A DNA stretch of 64,000 nt from Gossypium raimondii (GCF_025698545.1 NC_068566.1:38915192-38979191), one strand, 5' to 3'. Counted from the stretch's first letter, positions 1 through 11,436 are shown. Numbers and translations: made by a program. Notes: generated by a model from the sequence alone, not told the origin.

Positions 1-628
1 GAAAGAAAAACTGACCAAAGCCGAAGCAAACGGAGAGAAAAACAACCCCAAAACCAATTCCCTCAATGCCTAAAGACCAAATTCGGCACAAGCATACCCC
101 CAAACGGCACAACTCCCCCTCACTCTCAAACTCCTTGATTTCCTCCTAAAATTTCTCCCCTTATCCCTCATTGAATCACTCCACCAATTTCTCCTGAACT
201 CAAACCAATTCAAACTCCTTTTAGCAGTATTCTAGTCCAACTCCACCACCTACCCAGCTCAAGCAGCAAAATAAATACTCCATTGCGTAACCCAGGACTT
301 GAACCTCAGACCTCACGGTCACACAACACGCCACATTGCCACCAAACCACATGCTCTTTTTTTATGTCATAAAACAAACACTATTATTTATAATGCCTAT
401 ATGCTAGAGTCCAGATTCATTTAAGAGCAAAACTAAAAATTTTGCAGAAGCCAAGACTTGAACTCAAGCTTCTCAAACACTCTCATACACACCCAAATCA
501 CTTAGCCATTAAAGCAAACAAGCAATTTGTGACACTTCCTTGAACAACTAAATATTTATGTGCAGTCTCCTAACTGTTCCCTTGTTCAAAACCTATTTCT
601 TCTAGGCCCAAAATTCGGAATGTTACAC
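1..628 (-). mobile_element. Partial LTR, cut by the window edge
   Basis: The right end reads GGAATGTTACA at 618-628. On the minus strand this gives an LTR start beginning TGTAACATTCC, as in other LTRs of this window. The LTR therefore runs leftwards out of the window and its other end is not visible. No coding sequence is seen. The assignment rests on the terminal motif and general LTR character. Confidence 0.45.
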
Positions 629-1137
629 ATGTTAAGCCTCCATACATAGGATGCATGCAACTAATCCCATAAGTTGAAGTATAAGAAACCTACGAATAAC
701 ATGTGTGTGCTTGTTATGAGAACAAATGCACTAAACATAACCTGTTATGAAAGTTCTATTTGGCATTTTACTCAAGTGTCTATGGAAATAGTCTTATATT
801 TTGGTAGTGTAAATAATCATTTAGTCTTGTGACATTGGTTCACATTGTATATTGAGTGTCACATTTTGATTCATCACAAAATAGCTTTGTATCAATGGAT
901 GCTTAAGGTAGGATGTTTTGGGTATGGTATAAGCCATACAAAGGTGATGGAGTGGTTCAAAGAGGATCTATCACCCTAAGTGATATCAGGGGACATATCC
1001 TATATGCTCTTGACTCGTATTAATTGCAAGTCCTTGGCCAAGGCAATTATTTTGGGTTAGTACAAAGAGTTGGAAGACTGATATGGATAAACAAAGGTAG
1101 ATATTGTGCTATGCCTTTTAGCTTATCTAAGATATAT
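629..1137. other. Intergenic, probably old transposon sequence
   Basis: No open reading frame with recognisable similarity is seen. The composition resembles the flanking LTR material and may be decayed retroelement, but no ends were found. Confidence 0.3.
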
Positions 1138-3045
1138 ATTGAGATTTTGTGCCCTTAGTGCAATGATTTCGTTATCATGCCTGTAATTTTTTGAAAAAAA
1201 ATTGTTAAATAAAATCCAATAGTTAAATTATTATATTTTGTATAGCTCTCCTCAATGATTTTTGCATAAAAAGTTTAAATAGTACTGAGTTGCATCATGG
1301 AGATGGATTATGACATGGGAAGACAACTTATATTAGTAGGTAATCTAAATGGTCAGTAATTTGAGGAATCAAAATGAGCAATTGATTCATGGGACTATTA
1401 CATTGTCTACCAAGTTCAATTTGGGAGATACCTTATTTTGGATATTGAAGTGACAATACAACGGACATGACCCAAGTTAAATTTATCCTAAATCCATTTA
1501 TGGATTTATTTACTTATGATGTTCATAACGTGAGTTAAATCAATCTTAGGTAAATGATAGAATATACGTATGTAACTTATATACTTCGATACATTGAAAG
1601 CTTGTGCTCCATTAGTCTTGTAACCAAAAGCTGGTATGTTGGGTATGTGACTTATGTATGACATGACTTCACTTATAATAGTGGAATTCATAGCTCAGTA
1701 AATAGAAAATGGTACCCTCTAACTAGCATTGAATGGATTATGAAATGGAAAACTTGTCACTGGTCATTCATTGAGAACAAATGATTGTTATTATTATTTC
1801 TTAGTAAATTGAATCATATTGGGTGAATAGGTATAGCCCAAAGAGACTAAGGATATCCTATGAGGATAGCACACTAATGACAAGGTCATTGGACAAAAGC
1901 ATAAATCTAAGTTGCTTTTGTAATGGTATATAATGGGGGAGTTTAGTCATGGTACTTTTAGTGGACTGACTCCTTGACTAAATAATATTGTAATTAATAG
2001 AAGAAGACTCAAAACTTAATTAAAAATTATTTAAGTCCTAATTATTTATGTCTGGCCAGTCCCTTTGCTAGCTGAACACAACTCTATATGGATTGCAAAT
2101 TAGAATCGATATGATAAATAAATGTAAACAACGAATGAGAAATAGATTACATGAATTACTATATGCAATAAATGTATTTTCTCGAAAGGAATAATAGATG
2201 ACTTAGAAATTAATTTGATTTCTTTGAATTGTTATTTAATTAAATAACGAGTTCAAAGTGAAAATTAAATTAACTAGTCATCGTAGTTTTCTTGAATAAG
2301 ACAAATAAATTTATTTATACATATATTCTAATAAGGTGAAATTGCTATAACTTAGACGAAATTAGAATTGGGTTAAGAAAAATAATTTAATTTAATTTAT
2401 TTATTTATTTAAAATAAATAAATATTGTGGGAATAGAAAACCGGTTATCGTGTTGGATAATTAAATGTGCTTGTTTTAATTTAAATTAATTGAAATTCTA
2501 GGTTTTCAATTAAAATATTAATTTTCCTCTCTTTCTATTCTAGTAGAACTCTTGTGATTTTTGTTTATATATAAGGACTATGGGTAGCTAAATACATATT
2601 TTAGCCATACATAGATACTCAGTCGAAATTTAGGGGAATTTTATTTAGCTTCAATTAAATTCTATTGTTTGTGAGTACTGGAGATACAAATTTGTGAGAT
2701 TATAATTGCAACTTCCTTCGCAATTATAATTCAAATTTTGTGGCTACAACTTTCGATTTTGGTTTCCCATAGAGAAGTTTTACTTTCTCCATTGGAAAGT
2801 TACGATTTTCATTTTGTGTTAGGTTCTTGATAATAGCTCATTCTCTAGCATCCAATGGTTCGAGAATAGAAAAAATCATTCGATCAAAAGCCAAAATTCG
2901 ATAGGACTCCCTAGCTTGGAAACACGGGTACTAAATTTGGTAAAAAATTATTGTCATAAATAACGCAACAAAAGTTTGGTTTTATGAAAACTTTTAAACT
3001 TCCATTGTGCAATAAAAAAACTTTTCATAAATGATATTTTTAACA
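1138..3045 (+). mobile_element. Diverged solo LTR, family X (copy 1)
   Basis: This stretch is collinear with the better preserved LTR at 36616-38719. Both share the segment GTGCCCTTAGTG near the start, a GTGTTGGGTAT block, and an end of the form TTTTTAACA or TTTCCAACA. No internal coding region is attached, so a solo LTR is inferred. The ends are approximate and no clear TSD was found, which suggests greater age than copy 2. Confidence 0.5.
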
Positions 3046-3778
3046 AAATATGATTAAGGATCAAATTACGCATAGGTACCGGACACTAGAAAGGCTTTGT
3101 CGAAAATAAATTTTGAATCTTCCAATAATCGAGGGTCATGGTCTACAAATATAACTATTTCTTAATTGAAATAGATTATATTTGTTGCCAACATAATTGG
3201 AAGTCTAAAGTGTCACACACGATAATGGAATTTGAAAAATTAAAACGAGGAAAGACTAAATTGAATAGTTTAAGAAAATTCAGGGGTTAAATTGCATTTA
3301 ATAAAAAGTTATTAAAAAACTAATCTATATATTTTATGTTAGCTTGATAGATCAAATCAAAATCACCAATATAAGGGGGTGAATTGGCCTTAAGAAAATT
3401 TTTGGAAGCAACGAATGACTATGCAACAATGAACACAACAATTTATAGTGGTTCAACCTCAATTGCCTACTCCACTACCTTCGCTTTCCACAGCTAAGGA
3501 TTTTCTCAAATTCACTAATTTGATAACCTTTGAGGACAAGGTTTGACCTTACAATCTCTCTTAAAATTTCTACCCAAAATCTTAAGATTGCAACTCCTTT
3601 AAGGTTTCTACTCAAACTTTAAAACTTAACCCTCTCAAAGAGAATAACAAATAGCAAAATAAGAAGTAATCTTTACAAGCTTGATGTGTTTGCCAATTAA
3701 GCACAAATACAAAGAATAAGACTTGAGTTGAATGAATACGATGACATCTCACAAGTGTTTACAAAAAGAATATGAAAG
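3046..3778. mobile_element. Unclassified repeat, left part of the host of the 3779 LTR
   Basis: This sequence continues at 6593 once the LTR at 3779-6587 is removed. It is non-coding and AT-rich. It has the look of an LTR or leader sequence but no end could be fixed. Confidence 0.35.
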
Positions 3779-4499
3779 TGTCACATTCCAAAAACCGAGT
3801 TAGTAAAAATTGGGTTAATGAACCGAGAGTGGTCACGTTCGAATTTTTTTAAAATGACCTTAGCACATTTGATAATAAATAGATATCAATTATAGTGATT
3901 GAGTAATGGTGGAGCTGTCCTTGATGATCTGAGTTTGAATCCCTTCCCTCTCGTTAATTTCTATTTGGTGCAAATTTGTTTTAAACCTTTAGTAAAGGTC
4001 ATCCCATGTTTTTAAATATTTTCTGTTAAAATGATAATAAGAAAGTGAGTGGTCAAGTGGTTAAGAGCTTAATTAGTTTCCAAAAGGTTTTATGTTCAAT
4101 CTCCCACACTCCCAAATATTTAATTTTTTTTGACAACTTTAGCTAGTGTGAACACTCCTTGCCATCCAACCTAGTTATCATGCATAGGGAATGATTCTTT
4201 CCAAGTGTGTGAGTCAACCTTCCCTCATTAAGCCCCCTTTCACTCCCATGATCCTCTTTTTGCTTCTTTGTCCCCTCAACATACCATTATGTTCACCCTT
4301 ACCTTGTGTGATGTTCATTGAACCTAGACAAGATGAAGAACACCCTTTTGTTCTATCTTTTCATTATTTTCCTTTTCATTGCCATTCCCCTTTTTTGCTC
4401 CTCTCTTTTCTCTTCCTCTTCCCTTTTGTATCACTTTGAACCACCATTATTTTGATTTTTGCCTCCCTTCTTCCACTGTTAACCATCACCATTCTACCT

Positions 4500-4670
4500 A
4501 AACACCACCACTTCATTACCCATCCTCCTCTTCTTTTCTTTTTTTTTGTTCCACTGCCGCCCTTAGCGCCACCCTCTACCACCGCGACAACCACTGCACA
4601 CTACTGCACAACTCCTCTCTTTTTTTTATTTTTCTCTTTTCTCCTTTCTCCTCTTTTAAGTGAGTGATCA
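4500..4670. repeat. Pyrimidine-rich low-complexity tract
   Basis: This tract inside the LTR is dominated by C and T with runs such as CTTTTTTTTTT. Open frames read through it are low-complexity and not supported as genes. Confidence 0.6.
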
Positions 4671-5285
4671 AACCCATATTCTTTTCGTCTCCTCCGTCGA
4701 CCTGTCACCTCCATCACCGGACCATCGCGGATAATTGTGTTTCCTCCTCTTTTCTTCATCATTTTTCAACCTACATAATTTCTTTTAGTAAATAAAATTA
4801 TGCACTATTAATTTCACTTAGTTTCTTAAATTCTAAGTCTTTATTTCGTAAACTTACTCTTAACCAACCACCTCTTTAGATTTTTCAATTTTCCCGGATC
4901 GAAATCAAGACGATCCACAGATCTCTCCTTTTTGACCGATATAGAGGCCGATCGACATAACATAGAAAATCGTCAAACTCGTGAAAGGAATCATGATTCT
5001 TAATTCATAAGGGTTATCCATTGGAAAGATCTAAGTGTAGGCATCTTAGAGAGTTGTAACACATCGGATCTACAATCAGGTGTGGGTTCTACATTAATTA
5101 AAAAAATGAAAATGTGTTTCATGTTGTTAAAAATTTATTAGTATCACTAAATGGTGTTTATCAAGAATACTCTATGTATTCAAAAGAGGAATAAAATCTA
5201 TCAAATTGGAATATCTAAGTAAGTGAAACTAAACCGTTGTTTTTGTGATTTGTATGATCATAATTATTATTATTGATATAAATGT

Positions 5286-5349
5286 ATGAAAATATCATTC
5301 TCATGTTAAGTGATATTATGAAAATATCATTCTCATGTTAAGTGATATT
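5286..5349 (+). repeat. Exact 32-base tandem duplication
   Basis: Two perfect copies of a 32-base unit beginning ATGAAAATATC lie head to tail (5286-5317 and 5318-5349). The identity implies a recent duplication within an otherwise old LTR. Confidence 0.85.
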
Positions 5350-5580
5350 ATGGCATATGTGAGTTTCGCATAATTTATAAAATGTGAAATATTAATATAT
5401 ATGTATATATATTGTGTAAATATGTGATTAGCATGTGAAGCATGCCTATGTAATTTTAAGTGATGAGCGATATAATGAGCATGCCTTACATGCCAAAGTG
5501 AAAAAATTGATTTTTAAAGTGAAAAAGTGATTTTTGTGGTCATATCACATGCATAGGGTGAGATATGTGAAATGAAGAAA

Positions 5581-5757
5581 AAGTGGAAGTTTATTTGCAA
5601 AAGTGGTGACTTGTCCACAATATTGTAAAGTGGCAGTTTATCTGCAAAAGTGGTGACTTGTCCACAATTTTATTAAGTGGCAGTTCATCTACAAAAGTGG
5701 TGGTTTGTCCATAATATTATTAAATGGCAGTTTATCTGCATTACTGTGACACTGTTC
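5581..5757 (+). repeat. 47-base tandem array in LTR, about 4 copies
   Basis: Units start at 5581, 5628, 5675 and 5722, an exact 47-base spacing. Each starts AAGTGGCAGTTTA or a variant and contains ACTTGTCCACAA or a variant. Arrays of this kind in LTRs often mark U3 regulatory repeats. That role is inferred. Confidence 0.8.
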
Positions 5758-6592
5758 ACAAATTGGAGTGTTTGGATGGACAAGTTTTGGGGAACTCGAT
5801 TGTGTTGTGTAGCGGTGATAGGTAAGATGTTTTAAATAAAATTGCATAAATGTTTTATAAAACAACATCGCTATAACCATGTGCATAAAGTGAAATATTT
5901 ACTTGATTGATGATTATGTGTTCATTTACATTTATTTGTTAAAAGACCCACACTGGGTTTTAAAAGCTCACCCCCTTTAGTGTTATAACCTTTTAGGAAA
6001 TACTCGGACATAGGGCTTGGATTCAATATTCGGTGGAGCCTCTCGGATGGTTTATTTTATGGATTTTTAATAATGGTTTTTTAAACTATGTGGTTTTTGT
6101 TTGTTGACTTTGGACTTTGGACTTTGGACACTTCTTTTATTTTGGGTTGTTGGTTATTTTATAACTTAGAATTGCTATGCATGCATGAAAATTTTATGCG
6201 ACTTTAAGTATTTTAAAATATGGAGTTTATTTAAACTATTTACAATTTTACGTGGTTAAAACAAATTTATATTTCTAAGTAGTTTAATGAAAGTCCGTTG
6301 CAAAACATTTTACCCAAAACCTTTTAATAAATGATTATAATACAAAACCTTTATTTTCAAATAACTTAAAATGGCATTATAATATAATGTCGTACTTTAC
6401 TTTCAAAATATTATATTTTTAATAAGTATTTTTTTTCAAAAAAACAAAATCATTAAATATTCAAAATTTTAAGTTTTCACAAAACAACTCAACCCTAGTC
6501 AATTTCAAAAAGTAAATAATTTCAAGCGTTGTTAATGTAACTTCTGAGATTCGGTCATAACGTCTAGGCCAGGTTTGGGGTGTTATAGAAAG

Positions 6593-7220
6593 AATTAAGC
6601 ACTAAAGTTGTTTTGATTGATCTTTAAAATTGATGATCTCTCTACTTCTTGTAGGACCTTTGAAAAATGGTATTTATACCCTCTAATACATTTCCAACCG
6701 TTGGAGTTGTTGTGAAAGTTAATAGAGCCGTTGGGGATGAAAATACCATATCATTAAATTCACCTGCAGCAAAAGGTATCGATACTTTTTTTGTGAGTAT
6801 TGATACTATTAGCATTTAATGCCTGATTCAGTGACCGTTGAAATTAGTTTACAACGATACCAACAATAAATTATCGATACATGGTAAAAGGTATTGATAA
6901 TTTTTGTAAAGGTATCGATACTTTTTGTGTAAATTGAAAATAGAATGTCAAATTAGTATTGATTTTAGAATGGGTAGCGATATCTTGAAAATTATTGATA
7001 CTTGGTCAAAAAGCATCGATACTTTTTGGCTTGGAGCAATACTGACTTGTTTAAAAACAATTTTAACATGATTGAAAATTTTTAGCTCAATTGAAATCAT
7101 TTTAACTTGATTTTATCAATTTTTCCAATTTTGTTCAACTTTAACTTTTATTCAGAAACACTTTAATTTGTTATATCAAAAGATATTATTAAATAAAGCT
7201 TGGTTTAACATTTTAACTTA
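6593..7220. mobile_element. Unclassified repeat with GTATCGATAC motifs
   Basis: This is the right part of the host sequence split by the 3779 LTR. It carries repeated palindromic motifs of the GTATCGATAC type (for example near 6776 and 6911) plus degenerate versions. It is non-coding and its ends were not located. Confidence 0.4.
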
Positions 7221-7232
7221 GCCACACATCAC

Positions 7233-7264
7233 AAGTCTGTTGTTGTTGTTGTTGTTGTTGTTGT
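7233..7264 (+). repeat. (TTG)n microsatellite
   Basis: An uninterrupted run of about nine TTG/TGT units is followed by TTTTG. It lies in non-coding repeat-derived sequence. Confidence 0.9.
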
Positions 7265-7785
7265 TTTGTCTATCTCTTCTTCTCATGTACAAACAAAAAG
7301 AAAATTGAACAAAAATTATTTTATGAATTTTTTCTTCTAGTTTTCTTTTCAATATTGAGACTGAAACTAAAAGAGGATGTGGATCTGCATGATCAGATAG
7401 CTAGCGCTATCTTGGCAAAGTGGATCTCAACCTTACAAAGGTTTTCTAAATTTCTAGTGTGGGTTACCATTAAAGGTCGGACATGTGGACATCAGTTGGT
7501 TTTCGACAATTGAGCTCAATATTCTTCTGAAAATAGAGAAATAAGTAAATGAGGATGGTGACCACCCTTGTTTCAGGTGTTATTCTTCTATTGTATTTTG
7601 TGTTTCATAATGTGATAAAATCGTTCAAATTTATCCTTGATAGAATATGATTTGTTGTATGTTTCATGTTTCCACTGCATTTAATTTGATTCTTGTTTCA
7701 ATTTTATTTGTTGGCTATAATTAGGTTTCATGATTTTATCTCATTGAATTTTTCCTAATAAGATTTTAATGAGACACATTTTCGT
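7265..7785. other. Intergenic, no gene seen
   Basis: AT-rich sequence without a supportable coding region. Part near 7370-7510 may be an eroded retroelement, but no domain could be named. Confidence 0.3.
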
Positions 7786-8081
7786 TGATGAACATCCAAG
7801 AGAGCTGTTGTAAACCCATTGTTAAATGGACGTCCATATAACTCTCAAAACCCTCTAAGAACTTATTCTCTTGTAACCCCTAAAGATTTGATAAGGTTTA
7901 TTAAGTTTCTTATTTATGTATTTGTAACATATGGTCATTGAGACCCTATAAATAGAGGGTATATATAAGCTTATTGCATTCTAAGTAAAAGATGAATTAT
8001 ACTTTCACTTTTTGTCTAATCTTCTCTTATTCGTACTATAATTCCTCTAATTTCATAATAATATATAAATTTGAAGCAACA
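7786..8081 (+). mobile_element. Possible short copia-type solo LTR with TATA box
   Basis: The stretch begins TGATGAACATCC and ends GAAGCAACA. Near 7948 it contains CCTATAAATAGAGGG, a strong TATA-like core followed by a compact segment. TG/CA ends, about 300 bases and a TATA box fit a small copia or TRIM LTR. No TSD was found, so the call is tentative. Confidence 0.35.
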
Positions 8082-8400
8082 CCTTATATTTTGCTTTAAA
8101 GTGTGTTTGCTGCAGATAATCTTATATTCCTAGAGCTAATGTAAGATCTTGGAATAACATTTTCCGTTTGGATTCAAGATTATCTTAAGCCAATAATCCT
8201 AAATCCCTAACTTTTAGAATATGATAATCTCAATAACACATTTTCCTCAAGTAATCTTATATTACCTTGATAATGTGAAATTTTTACTATTTTACCTTTT
8301 TATTGACTTTTATCAAATTTACTTTAACAAAAACAAAATAATAATGAAAGTAACATTTATATTGAAATCATTAATGAATTTCTTAAAAATCAAATGAATT
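8082..8400. other. AT-rich spacer before LINE 1
   Basis: No gene is seen. Repeated blocks such as AATCTTATATT suggest an eroded miniature element, but no inverted ends could be matched. Confidence 0.3.
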
Positions 8401-8480
8401 AAAAAAGTAATGTAGCTACCATCCAATTAAAAAAAGAACACATCAGTGGAGTTCTCTATAACTGAAATTTTTTTTCGGCG

Positions 8481-9600
8481 ATGAGTGATTCTGAAAATTT
8501 GTCTGGTGATCGGGTTGGGGCCGAAAATGATACCAATGGGGATCGTAATACCAAAAAAGTCAGGTTTAAGGATGTGGGAAAGGATTCCACAGAAAACATA
8601 CTGGTAGATATACATCTAGTGAATGGTGTTTCATGGAACGATAAGCTTTTGGGAGGGAGAGGTTCGAGACCCTCAGATGGTGCTACTGATATGGATCTTG
8701 AAATCGAAGATGGCGACATTCTTCGATCCATATTTAATGGTATCCCCACTATTGATTTTTCGGAGCGGTTAAAAAAAATCTTGGTAAAAGGCATGGAATC
8801 GACTGTTGTCGTCAAGTTGCTAGGACGCAATATTGGGTATGGGGTCTTGCATAATCGGATCTCCAACCTTTGGAGACCTTCTCAACCCTTTCGTCTGATG
8901 GACATGGAAAACGGGTACTATCTTATCTGAGTCCAAAATAGAGTAGATTATGATATGGCTCTAACTCAAGGTACTTGGATAGTGTTCGGGCACAATCTCA
9001 CAGTCCAGCCATGGACGGTAGATTTTGACGCTCTAAGACCTTTTCCAAGCACGATTTTGGCTTGGATCCGCTTTTCGGGACTGCCGGGATTTTTGTACAA
9101 AAAAAAGTGTTAAAGGAGATCGGAAACTTGGTGGGAACAGTGGCAAAAGTAGACATAAAAACAAATAGTGGAGTAAGAGGGCAATTCTCCAGAATGGCAG
9201 TGTTTGTAGATCTGGAAAAATCGCTTACCTCGTAAGTGTTGATCAATGGCAGAATTCAATGAGTGGAGTTTGAAGCTCTACCCATGGTATGTTTTTTCCT
9301 GCGATAAATATGACCATTTTAATATGTTTGTTCTTCCTTTTTGACAGATCAAAGTACTCGCGGTAGAAAAGAGGACTTGGTCGAAGTGATGTACAATGAA
9401 TCAACTCAAGCAAGGATGGGAGGTCCTTGGATGGTAGTTGAGCGCAAATATAGGTAAAATCAATCTGGAAAATAGAATCAACATGCAAGATATTCGGAGG
9501 AAAATTCAATTGGAACCAGACTTACGGCGTTATCCTCTCTAGAAGATCAACCGGTGGGATTGTTGGCTGATATTTCGGACTTGGAAGGAACGAAGTTTAA
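8481..9600 (+). pseudogene. LINE 1 ORF1, DUF4283 and CCHC-like protein, broken
   Basis: ATG at 8481 opens a 149-codon frame ending in TGA at 8928-8930. The same frame then continues as DUF4283-like sequence, with key words TQGTWIVFGHNL and ILAWIRFSGLPG. Near 9288 a CX2CX4H pattern (VCFSCDKYDH) appears only if one T of a T-run is removed, so a frameshift disrupts the zinc knuckle. This type of protein coats LINE RNA. It is not functional here. Confidence 0.75.
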
Positions 9601-9612
9601 GTAGGGATAGTT

Positions 9613-9621
9613 TACTAAGAA
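9613..9621 (+). repeat. Left 9-base TSD of Pack-MULE
   Basis: TACTAAGAA here corresponds to TATTAAGAA at 11156-11164, 8 of 9 bases identical. This is the duplication length typical of Mutator-like elements. Confidence 0.8.
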
Positions 9622-10239
9622 GGGTAAATTACACCAACAATCACTCAACTTTGGGGTAGCTAACAAAACAGTCACCTAGTTTCATTTCAATCAGTCAACT
9701 TTAGAAAAATAACAAAACAGTTACTAACGTTATTTAAAAGTGACAAATCAGTCACTCATTAACATTTTCTGTCATAGGCTTAACGAGATAGATGACGTGG
9801 CCAATTAACTAGATGATGTGGTCAGATAATTTACCAAGTTCGACGAGTAGTCAAAGAGTCAAAGAAGAAAAGAAAAGATGATTGGTCCTTCTCTGTGTCT
9901 TTTTTCTTATTCTTCGCATCTTTCTCTTCATCTTTTTCTCTCCCAACCTCTTTTTCTATATACTTCTTTTATTTTTTTCTTGTTCTTCTCTCCTTTCTCT
10001 TCATATTCTTTCTCCCTCAACCTCATCTTTTACCATCTCTTGAATTTGGGTCTTTTTCTTTCAATCCAAATGGGTTATTGCTAAACAAAAACCAAAAGGT
10101 CAAACCCATAACAGAACAGTGGCTACAAATTAGGAGCCACAACAACAGTTGCTGAACAACCCCAAGCCACCCGCATCCCTAAAAAACCAAGCACTCAAGC
10201 ACCATGGAAGCCAATGGTTCCAATCAAACATGAACAAAC

Positions 10240-10709
10240 TATAAGATTCAAAGAAAAAGAAAGGACCAATAATTGGTAAATACAAATTTCAAAGCATTAG
10301 ATGACATAACATGGTACTGATTTAGATTTCAATTTCCATAGGAACAAGTAAAATAGGTCCATAATACAAAAATCCAAATGGATATTCAAAAGAAGAATGA
10401 ACTCAACATTACACATTTGAAGTTCAACGGCAAACAATATAAATGGAGGTAAATAAGTAGGGGCTTGATTGTATTGCTGCACGAAACTTAGTTCATATCT
10501 ATGGGGATCTCACTTTTTCTTTTGCAGCCTCTCCAGCTTTGGTCTGCAATGTGGGAAAAGTCACAAATAATAGATAAAATAATTTCAAGAAAAAACAGTT
10601 GAAAAAACAAACACCCCAATTACCTTCTTTACACCTCTGACTTTTTTAGCCCTGTTTTTCCTTTTCTTCATCTATTTCTAGACTTTTCAACCTTGGCATC
10701 AAGTCCATT
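10240..10709 (-). pseudogene. RPS24: Captured fragment of ribosomal protein eS24 (RPS24)
   Basis: On the minus strand, 10709-10624 reads GLDAKVEKSR, then after a one-base deletion MKKRKNRAKKVRGVKK. This is the basic C-terminal region of plant eS24. A GT donor follows. After an intron, an AG acceptor at 10545-10544 leads to TKAGEAAKEK and the stop region (10543 to about 10510). The following AT-rich sequence down to about 10240 looks like the gene's 3' UTR. The retained intron shows capture from genomic DNA, not cDNA. The start and N-terminal half are absent, so no eS24 can be made. Confidence 0.75.
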
Positions 10710-10898
10710 CTATCATCAGAAGAGAAAAACTTCAGAATCAATGCACAGACTGCATATGTGCATTAGCACATGCATTCAACTTGTGCAGCGGAGGGCGTTG
10801 GCCATGGAGGTGTCGGTGCTGTAGAAGCGTAGTCGTCTTTGAGTTCCTGAATTTTGACCATTGGCAATCGCTGATACGAAGCTCCTTTCATTTTCTCT

Positions 10899-10936
10899 TA
10901 TTCTTCTTCTTCTTCTTCTTCTTCTCTTCTTCTTCT
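10899..10936 (+). repeat. (CTT)n microsatellite in Pack-MULE
   Basis: About a dozen TTC/CTT units with one interruption. Confidence 0.85.
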
Positions 10937-11189
10937 ATTGCCCAGGGCTCTTAAATGGGTTTAAGGTTAAAAAGGACTGTTAAAATAATAGCTAATTCAC
11001 CATTAAATGCCATGTCATTTTTCCATTACGTCTGTAACGGAAAATGGTTAAAAGAATTGTTTTGTTATTTTTCCAAAGTTGAGTGACTGAAATAAAACTA
11101 GGTGACTGTTTTGTCAGCTACCCCAAAGTTGAGTGACTGTTGGTGTAATTTACCCTATTAAGAAAATCAAGAATAATAGGCTAGATGTT

Positions 11190-11436
11190 GGGTTAGTGGT
11201 GGAAAAGAATAAAGAAAAAAAAGTGGTGGGCCATGGTCATAATGAAGGGCTTGTGGTGGAAAGGAAAAAAATAAATAAGTGGTGGGCCAATGCATTAATG
11301 AAGTGCATATGGTGGAAAAGAATAATGATGAAATAGTGGTGGGCGAAGGCATTAATGAAGGGCCTGTTGAACGGTCAAATGGGTTGCTAAGAAATGAAAT
11401 TGGGATAAATGGGTTATTAAGAAATGAAATTGGGCA
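11190..11436 (+). repeat. Minisatellites (57 and 30 bases) in LINE 1 ORF1 tail
   Basis: GTGGTGGGC recurs at 11223, 11279 and 11336 (56-57-base spacing, about three units). At 11377-11436 a separate 30-base unit starting AAATGGGTT occurs twice. They fall where the C-terminal tail of ORF1 would be, so they would have encoded a repetitive hydrophilic tail. Confidence 0.75.

Larger units (their letters stand above)
3779..6587 (+). mobile_element. Gypsy-type solo LTR, 2.8 kb, TSD GAAAG
   Basis: The element starts TGTCACATTCC and ends GGTTTGGGGTGTTATA. It is flanked on both sides by the identical 5-base duplication GAAAG (3774-3778 and 6588-6592). No gag, pol, primer site or second LTR lies between, so it is a solo LTR. 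Length and ends match the LTR at 33135-35924 read in reverse, so the two belong to one family. It contains an exact 32-base duplication (5286-5349) and a 47-base tandem array (5581-5757). Confidence 0.8.
9622..11155. mobile_element. Non-autonomous Pack-MULE carrying an eS24 gene fragment
   Basis: Long terminal inverted repeats begin GGGTAAATTACACCAACA at 9622 and end with the reverse complement at 11155. Similarity continues inwards for well over 100 bases (phrases such as ACTCAACTTTGGGGTAGCT). A 9-base TSD flanks the element. There is no transposase. The interior holds an intron-containing fragment of a ribosomal protein eS24 gene on the minus strand, plus pyrimidine-rich and CTT-repeat DNA. 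Length 1534 bases. Confidence 0.85.

Noticed and set aside
250..360. tRNA-like word pattern (GACTTGAACC ... CCACCAAACCACATGC)
   Set aside because: No cloverleaf could be drawn. It is ordinary LTR sequence.
4191..4667. Open frames of 70-80 codons on both strands
   Set aside because: They are pyrimidine-rich low-complexity readings inside a solo LTR.
8456..8866. 136-codon minus-strand frame
   Set aside because: It is the antisense shadow of LINE 1 ORF1, which has the domain similarity.
9878..10155. Phe/Leu/Ser-rich open frames in the Pack-MULE
   Set aside because: They come from a pyrimidine tract and overlap each other in two frames.
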